Part shown: positions 1 to 5,660 of the stretch, piece after piece
How positions within the stretch are numbered: position 1 is the first letter of the stretch
Layout: each line of letters starts with the position of its first letter
NCBI GenBank assembly: GCA_947445495.1
Contig: CANFEI010000101.1
Span: 1-5,660, forward strand
Reading direction: 5' to 3'
Length of the DNA stretch: 5,660 nt
From: Alcaligenaceae bacterium
Lineage (GTDB): Bacteria > Pseudomonadota > Gammaproteobacteria > Burkholderiales > Burkholderiaceae
Notes under the pieces: generated by a model
The model's input: only the letters and a program-made list of their open reading frames with translations
The model's database searches: none
Told to the model about the DNA's origin: nothing
Position numbers and translations under genes: made by a program

Positions 1-25
1 AAGTCCAGATGGCCTTTGGAGCCGG

Positions 26-712
26 TTACGCACCCGAGCTGGGTGGATGGGATAAAAATCTTGACCAGAGGTCAAGGACACTTTGCACCGTTTGATCAAT
101 CGTCAGCATCGACGAATCCACCACGTGTGCGTCCTTTGCTGCGATGAGTGGCGCGACCGAACGTTGAGTATCTCGGGCATCGCGGGCACGCATATCTGCA
201 AGAAGGTCTTGTAGATTAGCAGAAATTCCCTTTTCGATCAACTGCTTAGCACGTCGCTGCGCACGCCCTTGTACGTCGGCAATTAAGAATATTTTTATCT
301 GGGCGTCTGGAAAAACGATGCTTCCCATATCTCTGCCATCCGCCACAAGCCCCGGAGCCAGGCGAAACGCTCGCTGACGACTCAATAGCGCTGCGCGTAA
401 CTTAGGATTAGGGGCAAGTCGTGATGCCAGATTGCCAACATGCTCTTGCCGGATGACCGCCGACACTTCTTGACCACCAAGCAGAATCTCATTGGGTCGG
501 AACTGAACATCCAGCGTTGCTGCTAGGTCGGCGACAGCTGTTTCGTTCTCTGGATCGATCGCTTGCTGCTGCACGGCTAGTGCCGTCAGCCGATAAAGCG
601 CCCCGCTATCAAGCACGCCCCAACCGAGCGCTGAGGCCACACGCTGCGCCACGGTACCTTTACCCGAAGCCGTTGGCCCATCAATCGTGATAACCGGGAT
701 GGCTGAACTCAT
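26..712 (-). CDS. cmk: Cytidylate kinase (CMP/dCMP kinase)
   Basis: This gene encodes a cytosolic nucleoside monophosphate kinase that transfers phosphate from ATP to CMP or dCMP, giving CDP or dCDP for RNA, DNA and phospholipid precursors. The predicted protein has 228 residues, close to the usual size of the bacterial enzyme. The P-loop is [10 protein letters not shown] (residues 11-20, Lys18). The CMP-site motif is LDSGALYR (34-41), followed by ADGRDMG (124-130). The lid is rich in arginine and aspartate, [13 protein letters not shown] (177-189), and DSSMLTID (199-206) is the family's C-terminal motif. The frame is open upstream to 820, but the ATG at 712-710 is chosen because the P-loop then sits about ten residues from the N-terminus, as in the family, and because it forms an ATGA overlap with the aroA stop. 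No clear Shine-Dalgarno precedes it, so translation is probably coupled to aroA. In related genomes rpsA lies next; it would be beyond the left edge. Confidence 0.96.
   Translation of the reverse strand: MSSAIPVITIDGPTASGKGTVAQRVASALGWGVLDSGALYRLTALAVQQQAIDPENETAVADLAATLDVQFRPNEILLGGQEVSAVIRQEHVGNLASRLAPNPKLRAALLSRQRAFRLAPGLVADGRDMGSIVFPDAQIKIFLIADVQGRAQRRAKQLIEKGISANLQDLLADMRARDARDTQRSVAPLIAAKDAHVVDSSMLTIDQTVQSVLDLWSRFLSHPPSSGA
709..712 (-). other. ATGA stop/start overlap, aroA to cmk
   Basis: On the minus strand the four bases read ATGA: the cmk start codon (712-710) shares two bases with the aroA TGA stop (711-709). The sequence just upstream (about 713-735) holds no AGGAGG-like element. 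A ribosome finishing aroA could reinitiate directly on cmk; this is an inference from the layout. Confidence 0.9.
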
Positions 713-2025
713 GAAATCAGGCTGCCGTACACGTCGAAGTAAGTCGGAAACGTCTTGCTCACGCAACCGGGATCCAGAATGGTGACTCGGCTTTGACCAA
801 AGGCCGCAAGCGAAAAACACATCGCCATGCGATGATCTTCATAGGTATCGATACGTGCATCCTGCCAACCACCCGAAGCAATAGGCCACACGCGTAACCA
901 GTCCGGGCCGCTCTCGACCTGCGCGCCAAGCTTGCGCAACTCGGTTTGCATCGCCTCGATACGATCCGTTTCCTTCACGCGCCAGCTACCGATATTTCGC
1001 AAGGTGCAGGGACCGTCCGCAAACAAGGCAAGTGCTGCCGCCGTCATGGCCGCATCGGGAATCAAATTAAAGTCGGCATCAAAGGCATTGAGTTTCTCTC
1101 CGCGTGCCACTTGAACGCCAATCACTTCGATCGAGGCGGCATCGCGCTTGACCTGCGCACCCATCGCTTCAATGGTGTCAGCAAACGCGACATCGCCCTG
1201 TATGCTTTGCGCCCCGACACCATTGATGCTGACTGGCCCACCCCCGATGGCACCAAGCGCCAAAAAGTATGAGGCAGACGACGCATCGCCTTCTACATGG
1301 ATTTGTTGGGGTGAGCGATAGGCTGAGCCGACAGGCACAACAAACTGCTGCCAACCATGACGCTCCACGGTCACACCAAAGCGTGCCATCAAATTGAGGG
1401 TGATCTCAATATAGGGCTTGGAGATCAACTCGCCGACGACGTCAATGACCAACGCCTTGCCGGAACGCGCAACAGCGAGCGGCGCTGCCATCAACACGGC
1501 AGTTAAAAATTGACTAGAGACGGAACCTTGTACAGCGACCCGATCCAATAGCGTGCCGGCCGGTTCAATTTTTAAGGGTGGATAGCCGTCCTGCCCAAGA
1601 TAGCTGAGGCAAGCCCCCATCCCACGTAAACCATCTACCAAATCACCAATCGGGCGTTCGTGCATGCGGGGTACACCAGACAAGGTGTAATGGCCACCCA
1701 TCATGGCGAGTGCCGCCGTCAAGGGGCGGATCGCCGTGCCGGCGTTTCCCATGAAGAGTTCGGCCCGCTCAACGGGAAAGCGCGCTACGCCCTGAACTGT
1801 CACGGAGTCCGTCGCATGCGTGCCAATCTGCACGCCCAGCTCGCGCAGTGCCGTCAACATAACGCTGGTGTCGTCCGATTGCAGTAAACCGTCGATACGT
1901 GTGCTGCCGGTCGCGAGTGCCGACAATAACAACACGCGATTCGAAATACTTTTTGATCCCGGTAAGTTCACGCTGCCTCGGGCCGTGACTCCGTGCCTTA
2001 GTTCAAGACTAGAGGCCATGCTCAT
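709..2025 (-). CDS. aroA: 3-phosphoshikimate 1-carboxyvinyltransferase (EPSP synthase), class I type
   Basis: The product catalyses the sixth step of the shikimate pathway, joining phosphoenolpyruvate to shikimate 3-phosphate to give EPSP, in the cytosol. It has 438 residues, a little longer than the E. coli enzyme. Visible motifs are [10 protein letters not shown] (21-30, substrate lysine Lys25), [13 protein letters not shown] (90-102), SVSSQF (168-173), NLIPDAAMT (320-328, catalytic Asp324), RVKETDR (349-355, Glu352), YEDHRMAM (395-402) and [10 protein letters not shown] (418-427). The intact GNAGTAxRP loop, with Gly96, Thr97 and Pro101, marks the glyphosate-sensitive class I form. The ATG at 2025-2023 is chosen because it makes an ATGA overlap with the tyrA stop. 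A second ATG two codons on (2019) and an in-frame TTG at 2043 are alternatives, and none has a strong Shine-Dalgarno. In some Gammaproteobacteria tyrA and aroA are fused; here they are separate but overlapping. Confidence 0.97.
   Translation of the reverse strand: MSMASSLELRHGVTARGSVNLPGSKSISNRVLLLSALATGSTRIDGLLQSDDTSVMLTALRELGVQIGTHATDSVTVQGVARFPVERAELFMGNAGTAIRPLTAALAMMGGHYTLSGVPRMHERPIGDLVDGLRGMGACLSYLGQDGYPPLKIEPAGTLLDRVAVQGSVSSQFLTAVLMAAPLAVARSGKALVIDVVGELISKPYIEITLNLMARFGVTVERHGWQQFVVPVGSAYRSPQQIHVEGDASSASYFLALGAIGGGPVSINGVGAQSIQGDVAFADTIEAMGAQVKRDAASIEVIGVQVARGEKLNAFDADFNLIPDAAMTAAALALFADGPCTLRNIGSWRVKETDRIEAMQTELRKLGAQVESGPDWLRVWPIASGGWQDARIDTYEDHRMAMCFSLAAFGQSRVTILDPGCVSKTFPTYFDVYGSLIS
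2022..2025 (-). other. ATGA stop/start overlap, tyrA to aroA
   Basis: The minus-strand bases read ATGA, joining the tyrA TGA stop (2024-2022) to the favoured aroA ATG (2025-2023). Upstream bases lack a clear Shine-Dalgarno. A second aroA ATG follows two codons later, so reinitiation could use either. The overlap is the main reason for preferring 2025 as the aroA start. Confidence 0.85.
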
Positions 2026-2897
2026 TTCAAATTGCCCGGCCAATCCGCACGCGCCCGAGCCGCGCGAGCAAGCATCTCTTCAAGCCAGACAGCGTCGTGT
2101 TCACGCAAGGCATGCTCGGCACGATCCATAACCTGACGCAAGGAAGCGAGCTCAGTGAGCATGGCATCGCGGTTCGCAACAAATATATCGCGCCACATTT
2201 CGGGTGAGCCCTGCGCGACACGCGTAAAGTCTCTGAACCCTGATCCAGCCGTTTCAAGTTTTAAGGTCGCGTCATCGCCACCCGTGATGTATTCCATAAA
2301 CAACGCTGCAACCCAATGGGGCAAATGGCTCACCGCAGCGACCACACCGTCGTGCTGATTGGAATCAATACACACCACGTTTGCGCCACACCGCTGCCAT
2401 ATGGCCTGAACCAGGGCGACATCCTCTGGATGATTTTCGACAAGCGGGGTGAGCATCACCCGACGGCCCACGTACAAATCTGGGTCGGCTGCTTCCGGTC
2501 CTTTTTCGTGCGAACCCGCCATCGGATGGCCCGGAACAAACTGTGCCACGCGCGGACCCAAGCCAGACCGTGCGGCCTCGATCACATTACGCTTTGTGCT
2601 GCCTCCATCGGTCACAATGGTTTTAGCGCCAAGATGAGGAGCGATCTCAGAAAAAATCGCTTCAAATGCACCAACAGGTGCTGCGATAAAAATTAAATCC
2701 GCACGTGCAGCAGCTTCTTTGAGGGTCACGGCCTCGTCAATCAAACCTAAGGCGACCGCCTGCGCGAGCGTTTCAGGACGACGCCCAGCACCAAGAATAC
2801 GATCAACGCCGCCAGCACGACGCAAGGCAGCGGCAAACGAGCCACCTATTAAGCCAACGCCCACCACTGCCAGCGTGCCAATTTTTAGCTTTGTCAT
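2022..2897 (-). CDS. tyrA: Prephenate / cyclohexadienyl dehydrogenase (TyrA)
   Basis: The enzyme oxidatively decarboxylates prephenate to 4-hydroxyphenylpyruvate, and in broad-specificity members also arogenate to tyrosine. It is a stand-alone dehydrogenase of 291 residues, with no chorismate mutase or ACT domain attached. An N-terminal Rossmann fold carries GVGLIGGS (13-20), then APVGAF (74-79 region) and TDGGSTK (96-102). The catalytic segment is [13 protein letters not shown] (121-133), with the expected catalytic His124. The helical C-terminal dimerisation domain has [14 protein letters not shown] (182-195) and [16 protein letters not shown] (220-235). The residues after the second beta strand are GAGRR (36-40), without the acidic residue typical of strict NAD+ enzymes, so cofactor preference is open. 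The ATG at 2897-2895 overlaps the hisC stop as ATGA and lacks a clear Shine-Dalgarno. Whether it prefers prephenate or accepts both substrates cannot be read from the sequence. Confidence 0.95.
   Translation of the reverse strand: MTKLKIGTLAVVGVGLIGGSFAAALRRAGGVDRILGAGRRPETLAQAVALGLIDEAVTLKEAAARADLIFIAAPVGAFEAIFSEIAPHLGAKTIVTDGGSTKRNVIEAARSGLGPRVAQFVPGHPMAGSHEKGPEAADPDLYVGRRVMLTPLVENHPEDVALVQAIWQRCGANVVCIDSNQHDGVVAAVSHLPHWVAALFMEYITGGDDATLKLETAGSGFRDFTRVAQGSPEMWRDIFVANRDAMLTELASLRQVMDRAEHALREHDAVWLEEMLARAARARADWPGNLK
2894..2897 (-). other. ATGA stop/start overlap, hisC to tyrA
   Basis: The minus-strand bases read ATGA, with the tyrA ATG at 2897-2895 and the hisC TGA at 2896-2894. The region upstream (about 2898-2920) has no good Shine-Dalgarno. 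This is the first of three identical junctions that chain hisC, tyrA, aroA and cmk into one probable coupled translation unit. Confidence 0.9.
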
Positions 2898-4027
2898 GGC
2901 CCGGGCACCGCTTTCAATACGGCTGTCAATGCATCCAGAAATATCTGGTTCTCATGAGGCAAACCAATTGAAACACGCAACCACTCAGGCAAACCATCAC
3001 CGGCTACTGGACGCACGATGACGCCGCGCTTGAGCAGTTCAAGATTGATTCGGGCTGCATCACCAACTTTTACCAATACAAAATTGGCGTAACTGGGGAC
3101 AAACTGCAAAGCAAGTCTTTCGAAACCCTGCTGCAACTGTTTTTTACCATCGCGATTGACAGCAAAACTTTTAGCCAAAAATTCTTTGTCGTTGAGCGCT
3201 GCAATCGCTGCGGCTTGCGCCAGCGAGTTCACATTAAAAGGCTGTCGCACGCGATTCAATAGATCTGTCAGTACAGGTTGCGCCATCGCAAATCCGACGC
3301 GCAAACCGGCCAAACCATAGGCTTTTGAAAAACTACGCGATACGATCAAATTCGGATAGCGCTTAACGAGCGCCACGCCATCGACGCGCAGCGCGGGCTC
3401 GAGGAATTCGTTATACGCCTCATCCAAGACAACGGTCACACGCGTGCCGTGGCGCGCCGCCACACTGGCCAGGAAAGACTCAATCGCGTCAACGGACAAA
3501 TAGGTACCGGTCGGGTTATTCGGGTTCGCCACATACACAATTTTTGTCTCGGGGGTAATCGCCTCAAGCATGGCTGGCAGATCATGGCCATATTCTTTGG
3601 CCAGCACGACGATGTGTTTAGCGCCTCGAGCCTGAGTGGCCAAACGATAGACCACAAAAGCAAATTGCGAATACACCACCGCGCTGCCCGGTTCAATCAA
3701 CGCCGAAGCAACAAGCTCGAGAATGTCATTTGAGCCATTGCCTAGCGTAAGCCACCCCTGATCAACACCAAAACGTTGCGAAATCGTTTTCTTTAAATCA
3801 AAGCCCGCAGGATCAGGGTAACGACCAAGATTTGCAACGGCAGCATTCAATGCCTGCTTTGCAGACTCGGGCATTCCCAAAGGGTTTTCGTTTGACGCGA
3901 GTTTCACAATCTTTGACGCATCGAGGCCAAATTCGCGCGCGAGCTCTTCAATGGGCTTGCCAGCCTGATAGGGTGCGATGGCAGCAATGTGAGTAGGCGC
4001 CTTTAACACTGAATCTTTTGAAGACAT
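2894..4027 (-). CDS. hisC: Histidinol-phosphate/aromatic aminotransferase (HisC family)
   Basis: This is a PLP-dependent fold-type I aminotransferase of the HisC family, 377 residues, slightly longer than E. coli HisC. Landmarks are KLASNENPLG (42-51), GNGSNDIL (96-103), the PLP-ring contacts NPNNPTGT (168-175, Asn171) and LDEAYNEF (201-208, Asp202, Tyr205), the Schiff-base lysine Lys235 in SRSFSKAYGLAGLRVGF (230-246), and the carboxylate-binding arginine in WLRVSIG (349-355, Arg351). It lies between pheA and tyrA rather than among his genes. It may therefore transaminate phenylpyruvate and 4-hydroxyphenylpyruvate as well as, or instead of, imidazole acetol phosphate; this is inferred from context. 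The ATG at 4027-4025 is chosen as the first ATG giving a normal N-terminus. In-frame GTG (4036) and TTG (4039, 4042) codons lie just upstream, and no convincing Shine-Dalgarno favours any of them. It is the only gene here not overlapping its upstream neighbour. Confidence 0.94.
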   Translation of the reverse strand: MSSKDSVLKAPTHIAAIAPYQAGKPIEELAREFGLDASKIVKLASNENPLGMPESAKQALNAAVANLGRYPDPAGFDLKKTISQRFGVDQGWLTLGNGSNDILELVASALIEPGSAVVYSQFAFVVYRLATQARGAKHIVVLAKEYGHDLPAMLEAITPETKIVYVANPNNPTGTYLSVDAIESFLASVAARHGTRVTVVLDEAYNEFLEPALRVDGVALVKRYPNLIVSRSFSKAYGLAGLRVGFAMAQPVLTDLLNRVRQPFNVNSLAQAAAIAALNDKEFLAKSFAVNRDGKKQLQQGFERLALQFVPSYANFVLVKVGDAARINLELLKRGVIVRPVAGDGLPEWLRVSIGLPHENQIFLDALTAVLKAVPGP

Positions 4028-4123
4028 ATATTGCACCAACAAAACTAGTTCAAGGAAGGAACCGCAAGAAGGGAAAACAAGAACATACAGCGCAACACCT
4101 AAACCACCATCCGCACGACAAGG
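4028..4123 (-). other. 96-bp pheA-hisC spacer, pyrimidine-rich on the coding strand
   Basis: This is the only true spacer between genes in the window. On the minus strand its middle part (about 4085-4051) is strongly pyrimidine-rich and rich in T. I found no convincing -35/-10 pair, no terminator-type hairpin followed by a T run, and no leader-peptide reading frame with clustered Phe, Tyr or His codons. The 3' part, 4028-4042, could also be coding if hisC starts at an upstream GTG or TTG. It may be only the hisC 5' untranslated segment within a polycistronic message. Confidence 0.6.
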
Positions 4124-4140
4124 CTATGACTGTGCGGGAT
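4109..4140 (-). repeat. Small inverted repeat over the pheA stop codon
   Basis: CCGCAC at 4111-4116 is matched by GTGCGG at 4132-4137, and an outer AT/AT pair (4109-4110 with 4139-4140) would join if one base bulges. The loop is 15 nt and contains the pheA TAG stop (4126-4124). The stem is short and is not followed by a T run in the direction of transcription, so it is not an intrinsic terminator. It could slow decay or be chance; confidence that it has a function is low. Confidence 0.35.
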
Positions 4141-5212
4141 AGGAACCCAAGAGCTTGAAAAACGCACAATGCGAAGCGAGAACAGCCAGCGCTTTCTTTA
4201 CACGTTCATCGTGCGCATGCCCTTCGACATCGACATAGAAATAATATTCCCATTGACCGTTACGCGCCGGTCGTGATTCAAGTCGTGTCATCGACACGCC
4301 ATGCTCAGATAAAGGCGCGAGCATCTGATAGACAGCCCCCGCACGATTAGGTACAGCGAGAATCAAACTGGTCTTATCGTGACCACTCGGCAGGTTTTCA
4401 ATATGTCCGATTGCTAAAAAGCGCGTGCGATTTTGCGAATCGTCTTGAATACCTTGCGCAATGATCTTTAGGCCCCAAGCTTGCGCAGCGATATCACTTG
4501 CAATCGCCGCACAGTTTGGATCCAGAGAGGCAAGCCTCGCTGCTTCTGAGTTGCTTGATACAGATTCTCGGGCAATGCTTGGGTGTTCGCGATTCAGCCA
4601 ATTTTGACATTGCGCGAGCGCCTGTGGATGCGCCATGATTTTGGTGATGTTTTTCATGTCACCCGATTTGGACAACAAGCAATGACGAATCAAGATAGAA
4701 CGTTCACCTAAAATTTTGACAGGCGAACCCAGCAACAAATCTAGGCTGCGGTTCACAGCGCCTTCGGTGGAATTTTCGACTGGCACCATCCCGACTTGTG
4801 CGGCGCCACCTTCCACCGAACGAAACACCTCGTCAAATGACGCGCAGGGTAAACCAATCACGGCACGACCGAAGTGTTCAAACGCAGCTTGCTCGGAGAA
4901 TGAACCTGCGGGGCCAAGAAACGCAACCGTCAGCGATTGCTCAAGCGAGCGGCAAGAAGAAATGATTGCAGTCCAAACAGAGGCAACACCCTCGGTTGGA
5001 AAAGGTCCGCGATTGAGCTCTTGCAATTGACGAATGACTTGAGACTCTCGCTCGGGACGCAACACGGGGCCTGTCGCGTTATGCTTATGCTTGATCTCAC
5101 CGACCTCTTGCGCTGTCAAGGCGCGACGGTTCAATAAATCTAGGATTTCAGCATCAATCTGATCGATACGTTGGCGCAGCGGCAGCAACTGGTCTTGCAG
5201 TGACTTATCCAT
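4124..5212 (-). CDS. pheA: Bifunctional chorismate mutase / prephenate dehydratase (P-protein)
   Basis: This cytosolic enzyme converts chorismate to prephenate and then to phenylpyruvate, the committed route to phenylalanine. The protein has 362 residues in three parts. The AroQ chorismate mutase domain (about 1-92) has [10 protein letters not shown] (11-20, Arg13), NRR (28-30), Lys41 and PERES (53-57). Glu91 aligns with E. coli Gln88. The prephenate dehydratase domain (about 94-270) has [20 protein letters not shown] (96-115), [12 protein letters not shown] (143-154) and the NRTRF motif (261-265) with its catalytic Thr263. The C-terminal ACT domain (about 279-358) has AGAVYQML (291-298, at the GALV position) and LESRP (311-315), the residues linked to feedback inhibition by phenylalanine. 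The ATG at 5212 puts the AroQ helix at the usual distance from the N-terminus. An in-frame TTG lies at 5224. AAGGA at 5231-5227 is poorly spaced for both (14 and 2 nt). The start overlaps the serC stop by 8 nt. Confidence 0.97.
   Translation of the reverse strand: MDKSLQDQLLPLRQRIDQIDAEILDLLNRRALTAQEVGEIKHKHNATGPVLRPERESQVIRQLQELNRGPFPTEGVASVWTAIISSCRSLEQSLTVAFLGPAGSFSEQAAFEHFGRAVIGLPCASFDEVFRSVEGGAAQVGMVPVENSTEGAVNRSLDLLLGSPVKILGERSILIRHCLLSKSGDMKNITKIMAHPQALAQCQNWLNREHPSIARESVSSNSEAARLASLDPNCAAIASDIAAQAWGLKIIAQGIQDDSQNRTRFLAIGHIENLPSGHDKTSLILAVPNRAGAVYQMLAPLSEHGVSMTRLESRPARNGQWEYYFYVDVEGHAHDERVKKALAVLASHCAFFKLLGSYPAQS
5205..5212 (-). other. 8-nt serC/pheA coding overlap
   Basis: The serC TAA stop (5207-5205) lies just past the pheA ATG (5212-5210) in another frame, so the two coding regions share eight bases. 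If the upstream TTG at 5224 were the pheA start, the overlap would be 20 bases. Either way the genes almost certainly share a transcript. Confidence 0.85.
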
Positions 5213-5660
5213 GTGTGCGTTCAAAATCCTTAAGATAGTCTATGAGGGCCAGTACGCCCTCCAATGGCATCGCGTTATAGATCGATGCGCGCATCCCACC
5301 GACACTTTTGTGTCCTTTCAACTGCATCAAGCCCCGTTCCTGGGCACCCTTTAAAAAAGCGCCGTCCAGCGACGTATTGCGCAAGAAGAACGGCACATTC
5401 ATCCGCGAGCGCACCGAAGGATGTATAGGCAAGGTGTAAAAAGTACTGTGATCAAAATAATCATACAGCGTGCGCGCCTTCAGAATGTTTTTTTGTTCGA
5501 TCGCCGCTAAACCGCCTTGCTGCTTAAGCCACTTAAACACCAGCCCAGCGATGTAGATTGCGTACGTCGGGGGCGTGTTGTACATCGAGCGTTGTGCTTC
5601 GACATTCTTATAGTCAAAAGCGGAGGGGCAGATTGCCAACGCGTGTCCGATCAGATCACG
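5205..5660 (-). CDS. serC: Phosphoserine aminotransferase, C-terminal part (5' end outside window)
   Basis: Only the last 151 codons are visible; the frame runs open through the right edge. SerC is a class V PLP-dependent aminotransferase that makes phosphoserine from 3-phosphohydroxypyruvate and glutamate, and also acts in pyridoxal 5'-phosphate synthesis. Family enzymes are about 360 residues, so roughly 210 are missing, including the PLP-binding lysine. Visible hallmarks are CPSAFDY (11-17 of the fragment), SMYNTPPT (25-32, with the Asn-Thr pair that contacts PLP phosphate from the partner subunit), SRMNVPF (85-91), and [20 protein letters not shown] (115-134), whose His and Arg lie at the substrate-binding positions of the family. 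The protein ends normally in FERTHG. Its TAA stop (5207-5205) lies inside pheA, which suggests co-transcription and coupling. The position upstream of pheA matches the proteobacterial serC-pheA arrangement. The true start cannot be given from this window. Confidence 0.96.
   Translation of the reverse strand, partial: RDLIGHALAICPSAFDYKNVEAQRSMYNTPPTYAIYIAGLVFKWLKQQGGLAAIEQKNILKARTLYDYFDHSTFYTLPIHPSVRSRMNVPFFLRNTSLDGAFLKGAQERGLMQLKGHKSVGGMRASIYNAMPLEGVLALIDYLKDFERTHG

Noticed and set aside
4..20. Short inverted repeat TCCA...TGGA downstream of cmk as a possible terminator
   Set aside because: The stem is only 4 bp, and no T run is visible before the window edge. The spacer to the next gene is mostly outside the window.
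713..820. Possible N-terminal extension of cmk by 36 codons
   Set aside because: The frame is open, but it lies within aroA coding sequence, and the extension has no counterpart in the CMP kinase family, whose P-loop sits near the N-terminus.
946..1272. Plus-strand open frame of 108 codons inside aroA
   Set aside because: It is antisense to conserved aroA sequence, has no recognisable motif, and has no ribosome-binding site or promoter that I can see.
2316..2696. Plus-strand open frame of 126 codons inside tyrA
   Set aside because: It lies fully antisense to a well-supported tyrA, its translation shows no known motif, and it is rich in Cys, His and Arg as expected from a reverse-frame shadow.
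4043..4050. 8-bp palindrome AACTAGTT upstream of hisC
   Set aside because: It has no loop and only four base pairs per arm, and no second copy was seen. A palindrome this short is expected by chance.
4716..5030. Plus-strand open frame of 104 codons inside pheA
   Set aside because: It is antisense to the conserved prephenate dehydratase domain, and its composition looks like a shadow of the pheA codons.
5205..5213. DnaA-box-like TTATCCATG at the serC/pheA junction
   Set aside because: It is a single copy with mismatches to TTATCCACA, lies in coding sequence, and has no cluster or AT-rich unwinding region nearby.
1..5660. Search for a novel or mobile system
   Set aside because: Every stretch except 1-25 and 4028-4123 is coding for well-known housekeeping enzymes in a known order. 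No repeat array, transposase, integrase, toxin-antitoxin pair, defence gene or tRNA was seen.

Overview
The window is a compact, single-strand (minus) block of core biosynthesis genes with almost no spacer DNA. Read in the direction of transcription, from the right edge to the left, the order is serC (3' part only), pheA, hisC, tyrA, aroA, cmk. This order is known as the aromatic-amino-acid 'supraoperon' of Beta- and Gammaproteobacteria, where cmk is usually followed by rpsA. The moderate G+C content (about half, by eye), the unfused tyrA and aroA, the HisC paralogue between pheA and tyrA, and protein features such as the SerC SMYNTPPT segment all suggest a betaproteobacterium, most likely Burkholderiales. 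I cannot name the genus from the sequence alone.

Right side (5205-5660): the C-terminal 151 residues of phosphoserine aminotransferase SerC. Its stop lies 8 nt inside pheA, which encodes a bifunctional chorismate mutase/prephenate dehydratase with a C-terminal ACT domain. Next comes the only real spacer, 4028-4123 (96 bp). It is pyrimidine-rich on the coding strand and has a small inverted repeat over the pheA stop. Left of it, hisC, tyrA, aroA and cmk are chained by three successive ATGA stop/start overlaps, none with a clear Shine-Dalgarno sequence. Positions 1-25 are the start of the spacer downstream of cmk.

The genes fit one metabolic plan. AroA makes EPSP, the last intermediate before chorismate. 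The AroQ domain of PheA converts chorismate to prephenate. The dehydratase domain of PheA leads to phenylpyruvate, and TyrA leads to 4-hydroxyphenylpyruvate. The HisC-family aminotransferase can plausibly supply the transamination steps. SerC serves serine and pyridoxal-phosphate synthesis, and both aminotransferases here need that cofactor. Cmk recycles CMP and marks the link to the translation gene rpsA.

All genes look intact, apart from serC being cut by the window edge, and their key motifs are present. I see no mobile element, RNA gene, CRISPR array, phage gene or novel system. The findings are modest: junction architecture, the lone spacer, and a few active-site or cofactor-site residues.
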